Of a stretch of DNA of 64,000 nt, positions 61,283-64,000 are shown piece by piece. Below the pieces are notes generated by a model, which saw nothing but the letters and a program-made list of their open reading frames with translations, did not search any database and was not told the DNA's origin. The DNA lies in contig KQ959474.1 of assembly GCA_001552765.1 (NCBI GenBank), positions 107,518 through 171,517 on the forward strand. The letters run 5' to 3'. A program made the translations under genes and the position numbers. How positions within the stretch are numbered: position 1 is the first letter of the stretch; every line of letters starts with the position of its first letter. This stretch comes from Bacteroidales bacterium KA00344. Its GTDB lineage: Bacteria > Bacteroidota > Bacteroidia > Bacteroidales > Bacteroidaceae.

Positions 61283-64000
61283 ATGACTGAAAAAAGAGTT
61301 TATCTTTTTGGAAATGGTAAAGCTGAGGGCAAAGCGGATATGAAAAATCTGCTTGGTGGCAAAGGTGCTAACTTAGCTGAAATGAACCTCATAGGGGTTC
61401 CGGTACCTCCGGGCTTTACTATCACAACAGATGTTTGTAATGAATATTTTGAAAAGGGCAAGGAAGAAGTTGTTGCTCTATTGAAAGATAGTGTTGTTAA
61501 TGGTGTAAAGCATACCGAAGAGCTTATGGGCTTAAAATTTGGTGATGCAGAGAATCCATTGTTATTGAGTGTTCGTTCCGGCGCACGTGCATCTATGCCG
61601 GGCATGATGGATACTATTTTAAATCTCGGTCTAAATGACAAAGTCGTACAAGGACTGGCCAAGAAAACGGACAACGAGCGTTTTGCATACGACAGCTATC
61701 GGCGCGTTTTGTACAGATGTACGGCGACGTGGTGATGGGTATGAAGCCTGTAAATAAAGAAGATATAGATCCGTTTGAAGCAATTATCCAGGAGATGAAA
61801 GCTATTCGTGGCGTTCAGTTGGATAATGAAATGACAGTAGACGAATTGAAGCAACTGGTGGTACTATTCAAGGAAGCCATTAAGAAGCAGACTGGTAAAG
61901 AATTCCCGGACGATCCAATGGAACAACTTTGGGGAGCAATCTGTGCCGTATTTGATAGCTGGATGAATGAGCGTGCCATTCTCTATCGAAAGATGGAGGG
62001 AATACCTCAGGAATGGGGTACAGCCGTAACCATTATGGCTATGGTCTTTGGCAATATGGGTAATTCGTCGGCAACGGGTGTATGCTTCAGTCGTGATGCA
62101 GCTACAGGCGAGAATTTGTTTAATGGCGAATATCTTGTGAATGCCCAAGGTGAAGATGTTGTTGCAGGTATTCGTACTCCACAGCAGATTACCAAAGTAG
62201 GTTCCATGCGATGGGCTAAGCTACAGAACATAGAAGAGAGTATTCGAATAGAGAAATACCCGTCTATGGAAGAAACCATGCCCAAAATCTTTAAGCAGCT
62301 TAATGAGATACAGGCTAAGCTTGAAAACCATTATCATGATATGCAGGATATGGAGTTTACTGTTCAAGACGGCAAACTTTGGTTTCTGCAGACGCGTAGT
62401 GGAAAGCGAACGGGTACAGCTATGGTAAAGATAGCCATGGACTTGCTGCACGAGGGACAGATAGACGAGAAAACTGCACTGCTGCGTTGCGACCCTAATA
62501 AGCTCGACGAGTTACTGCACCCTGTTTTCGACAAAGAAGCTTTGGCTAAGGGTCGTGTGCTGACTCGTGGACTTCCGGCTTCTCCCGGTGCTGCCTGTGG
62601 ACAAATTGTATTTTTTGCTGATGATGCGGAAGCATGGCATGCTGATGGCAAGAGTGTGGTAATGGTTCGTATAGAAACCTCTCCTGAAGACCTTGCCGGC
62701 ATGAGTGCAGCTGAAGGCATTCTAACTGCCAGAGGTGGTATGACGTCTCATGCAGCAGTTGTGGCTCGCGGTATGGGTAAATGCTGTGTCAGTGGTGCAG
62801 GAGCTATCAATATAGACTATAAGGCTCGCACAGTAGAAATAGACGGAACAGTGTTGAAGGAGGGAGACTATATTTCCTTGAACGGATCTACTGGTGAAGT
62901 GTATTTTGGCGAAGTGAAAACACGCCCGGCAGAAGTGACAGGCGACTTTGCAGAGTTGATGTCACTATGCGAAAAATACAGTAAACTGGTAGTTCGTACT
63001 AATGCAGACACACCACGTGATGCAGAGGTTGCAAGAGCATTTGGTGCTGTGGGCATTGGATTGTGCCGTACGGAACACATGTTCTTTGAGAATGAGAAGA
63101 TCAAGTCGATGCGCGAAATGATATTGGCTGATACCAGAGAAGATCGAGAGAAAGCGCTTGAGAAGCTCTTGCCTTATCAAAAACAGGATTTCTACGGCAT
63201 CTTAAAATGTATGAATGGTATGCCTGTGAATATTCGCTTACTCGACCCACCTTTGCATGAATTTATACCTCATGACCTTGCCGGCCAAGAAGCTATGGCC
63301 AAGGAAATGGGCGTGAGTGTGCGAAAGATCCAATTACGTGTGCAAGCTTTGAGCGAGAGCAACCCTATGTTGGGACTTCGTGGTTGCCGTTTGGGTAACA
63401 CCTTCCCGGAAATTACAGCCATGCAGACGCGTGCTATTCTTGGTGCTGCTGTTCAGCTCAAGAAAGAGGGCTATGATCCTCGACCGGAGATTATGGTACC
63501 TTTGGTAGGTATGGTCAACGAGTTGGACGCACAGGAAAAAGTAATTCGCGAGACGGCAGAGTCACTTTTTGCTGAAGAAAAGGTTGAAATTCCGTTTAAG
63601 ATAGGTACCATGATAGAGATTCCTCGTGCAGCTTTGACTGCAGACAAAATTGCTGAAAAGGCAGAATATTTTAGCTTTGGTACGAATGATTTGACTCAGA
63701 TGACCTTTGGTTACAGTCGCGATGATATAGCAAGCTTCCTGCCATCATATCTGGAAAAGAAAATTCTCGATGTAGATCCGTTCCAAGTACTTGACCCTGA
63801 TGGAGTTGGTCAGTTAGTACAGATGGCTGTAGATAAGGGTCGCTCTGTTCGCAAGGATTTGAAGTGCGGAATTTGCGGAGAACATGGTGGAGAGCCGTCA
63901 TCGGTTAAGTTCTGTCACCGTGCAGGCCTCAACTACGTGAGTTGTTCCCCGTTCCGAGTACCTATTGCCCGTCTTGCAGCCGCTCAGGCAGCAGTCGAAG
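61283..64000 (+). pseudogene. ppdK: Pyruvate phosphate dikinase, frameshifted and cut by window end
   Basis: PPDK interconverts pyruvate, ATP and Pi with PEP, AMP and PPi. The N-terminal nucleotide-binding part reads [22 protein letters not shown] and [21 protein letters not shown] (shown in part) up to FAYDSYRR. At 61700-61707 the sequence CGGCGCGT carries two extra bases relative to the expected [11 protein letters not shown], and the first frame ends at 61735. From TTT at 61708 a second frame stays open to the window end with all remaining domains: GGMTSHAAVVARGMG (phosphohistidine), LGLRGCRLG, GTNDLTQMTFGYSRDD and the catalytic Cys in CGEHGGEPSS. The insertion looks like a duplicated CG. 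It may be a recent mutation or a sequencing error. Confidence 0.85.

Overview
The window is a chromosomal segment of a Bacteroidota bacterium, most likely of the Prevotella lineage. Evidence: promoters repeatedly match the Bacteroidota pattern (TTTG about 19-21 nt upstream of TAnnTTTG); the tmRNA encodes the tag GENNYALAA; and many genes belong to families typical of the phylum (DUF4625 and DUF4837 lipoproteins, FimB/Mfa2 lipoprotein, DUF4492-CydAB, SpoIID with an AmpG-like transporter, kdsC-maf, gmd-fcl). I see no insertion sequence, prophage or CRISPR array. The genus is an inference.

Layout. 0.4-4.4 kb: a probable metal-uptake operon (Cys/His-rich membrane protein, TonB receptor, two DUF4625 lipoproteins), then an NlpE-like lipoprotein and an esterase. 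6.1-8.0 kb: tmRNA, an orphan FimB/Mfa2-like lipoprotein and tRNA-His. 8.0-15.4 kb: a minus-strand housekeeping cluster (rlmN, DUF4837, a degenerate pdxA, a YbhN-like membrane protein, a sigma-54 activator, lptE, a TPR protein, secG). 15.5-25.5 kb: SpoIID, an AmpG-like transporter, a PagL-like lipid A deacylase, Nif3 with a zinc-ribbon protein, a TerB/DnaJ protein, an HsdR_N-fold nuclease and holA. 26-31 kb: an XRE regulator, a 5 x 44 bp tandem hairpin array, pyrK-pyrD, a small lipoprotein, aroC, a slyD-type isomerase and a small secreted protein. 32.5-41.7 kb: a GDSL hydrolase, DUF4492-cydAB, a RelA-type ppGpp synthetase with a degenerate hydrolase site, a COG0523 metallochaperone and serB. 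42.5-48.4 kb: a CAT-like acyltransferase, remnants of a thioesterase and a phenylacetate-CoA ligase, then gmd, fcl and a UDP-glucose dehydrogenase. 48.5-56.6 kb: a second TonB receptor, an acetyltransferase-like protein, a nitroreductase, kdsC, maf and groES-groEL. 56.9-64 kb: a GH51 arabinofuranosidase, an OmpA-family protein and a frameshifted ppdK running off the window.

The most unusual content is noncoding. First, five tandem units with an exact 44-bp period lie between the XRE gene and pyrK; each centres on a short hairpin with loop ATGTRCA, and the stems show compensatory base changes. Second, two intergenic elements of identical 384-nt length (41904-42287 and 51056-51439) are collinear across five anchor blocks, and related core sequences occur near 18.6 and 32.0 kb. 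Third, a perfect 19-bp inverted repeat carries face-to-face promoters between the HsdR_N-fold gene and holA. Several -7 boxes also sit so close to start codons that leaderless mRNAs are likely.

All family names come from reading motifs by eye; no database search was run.
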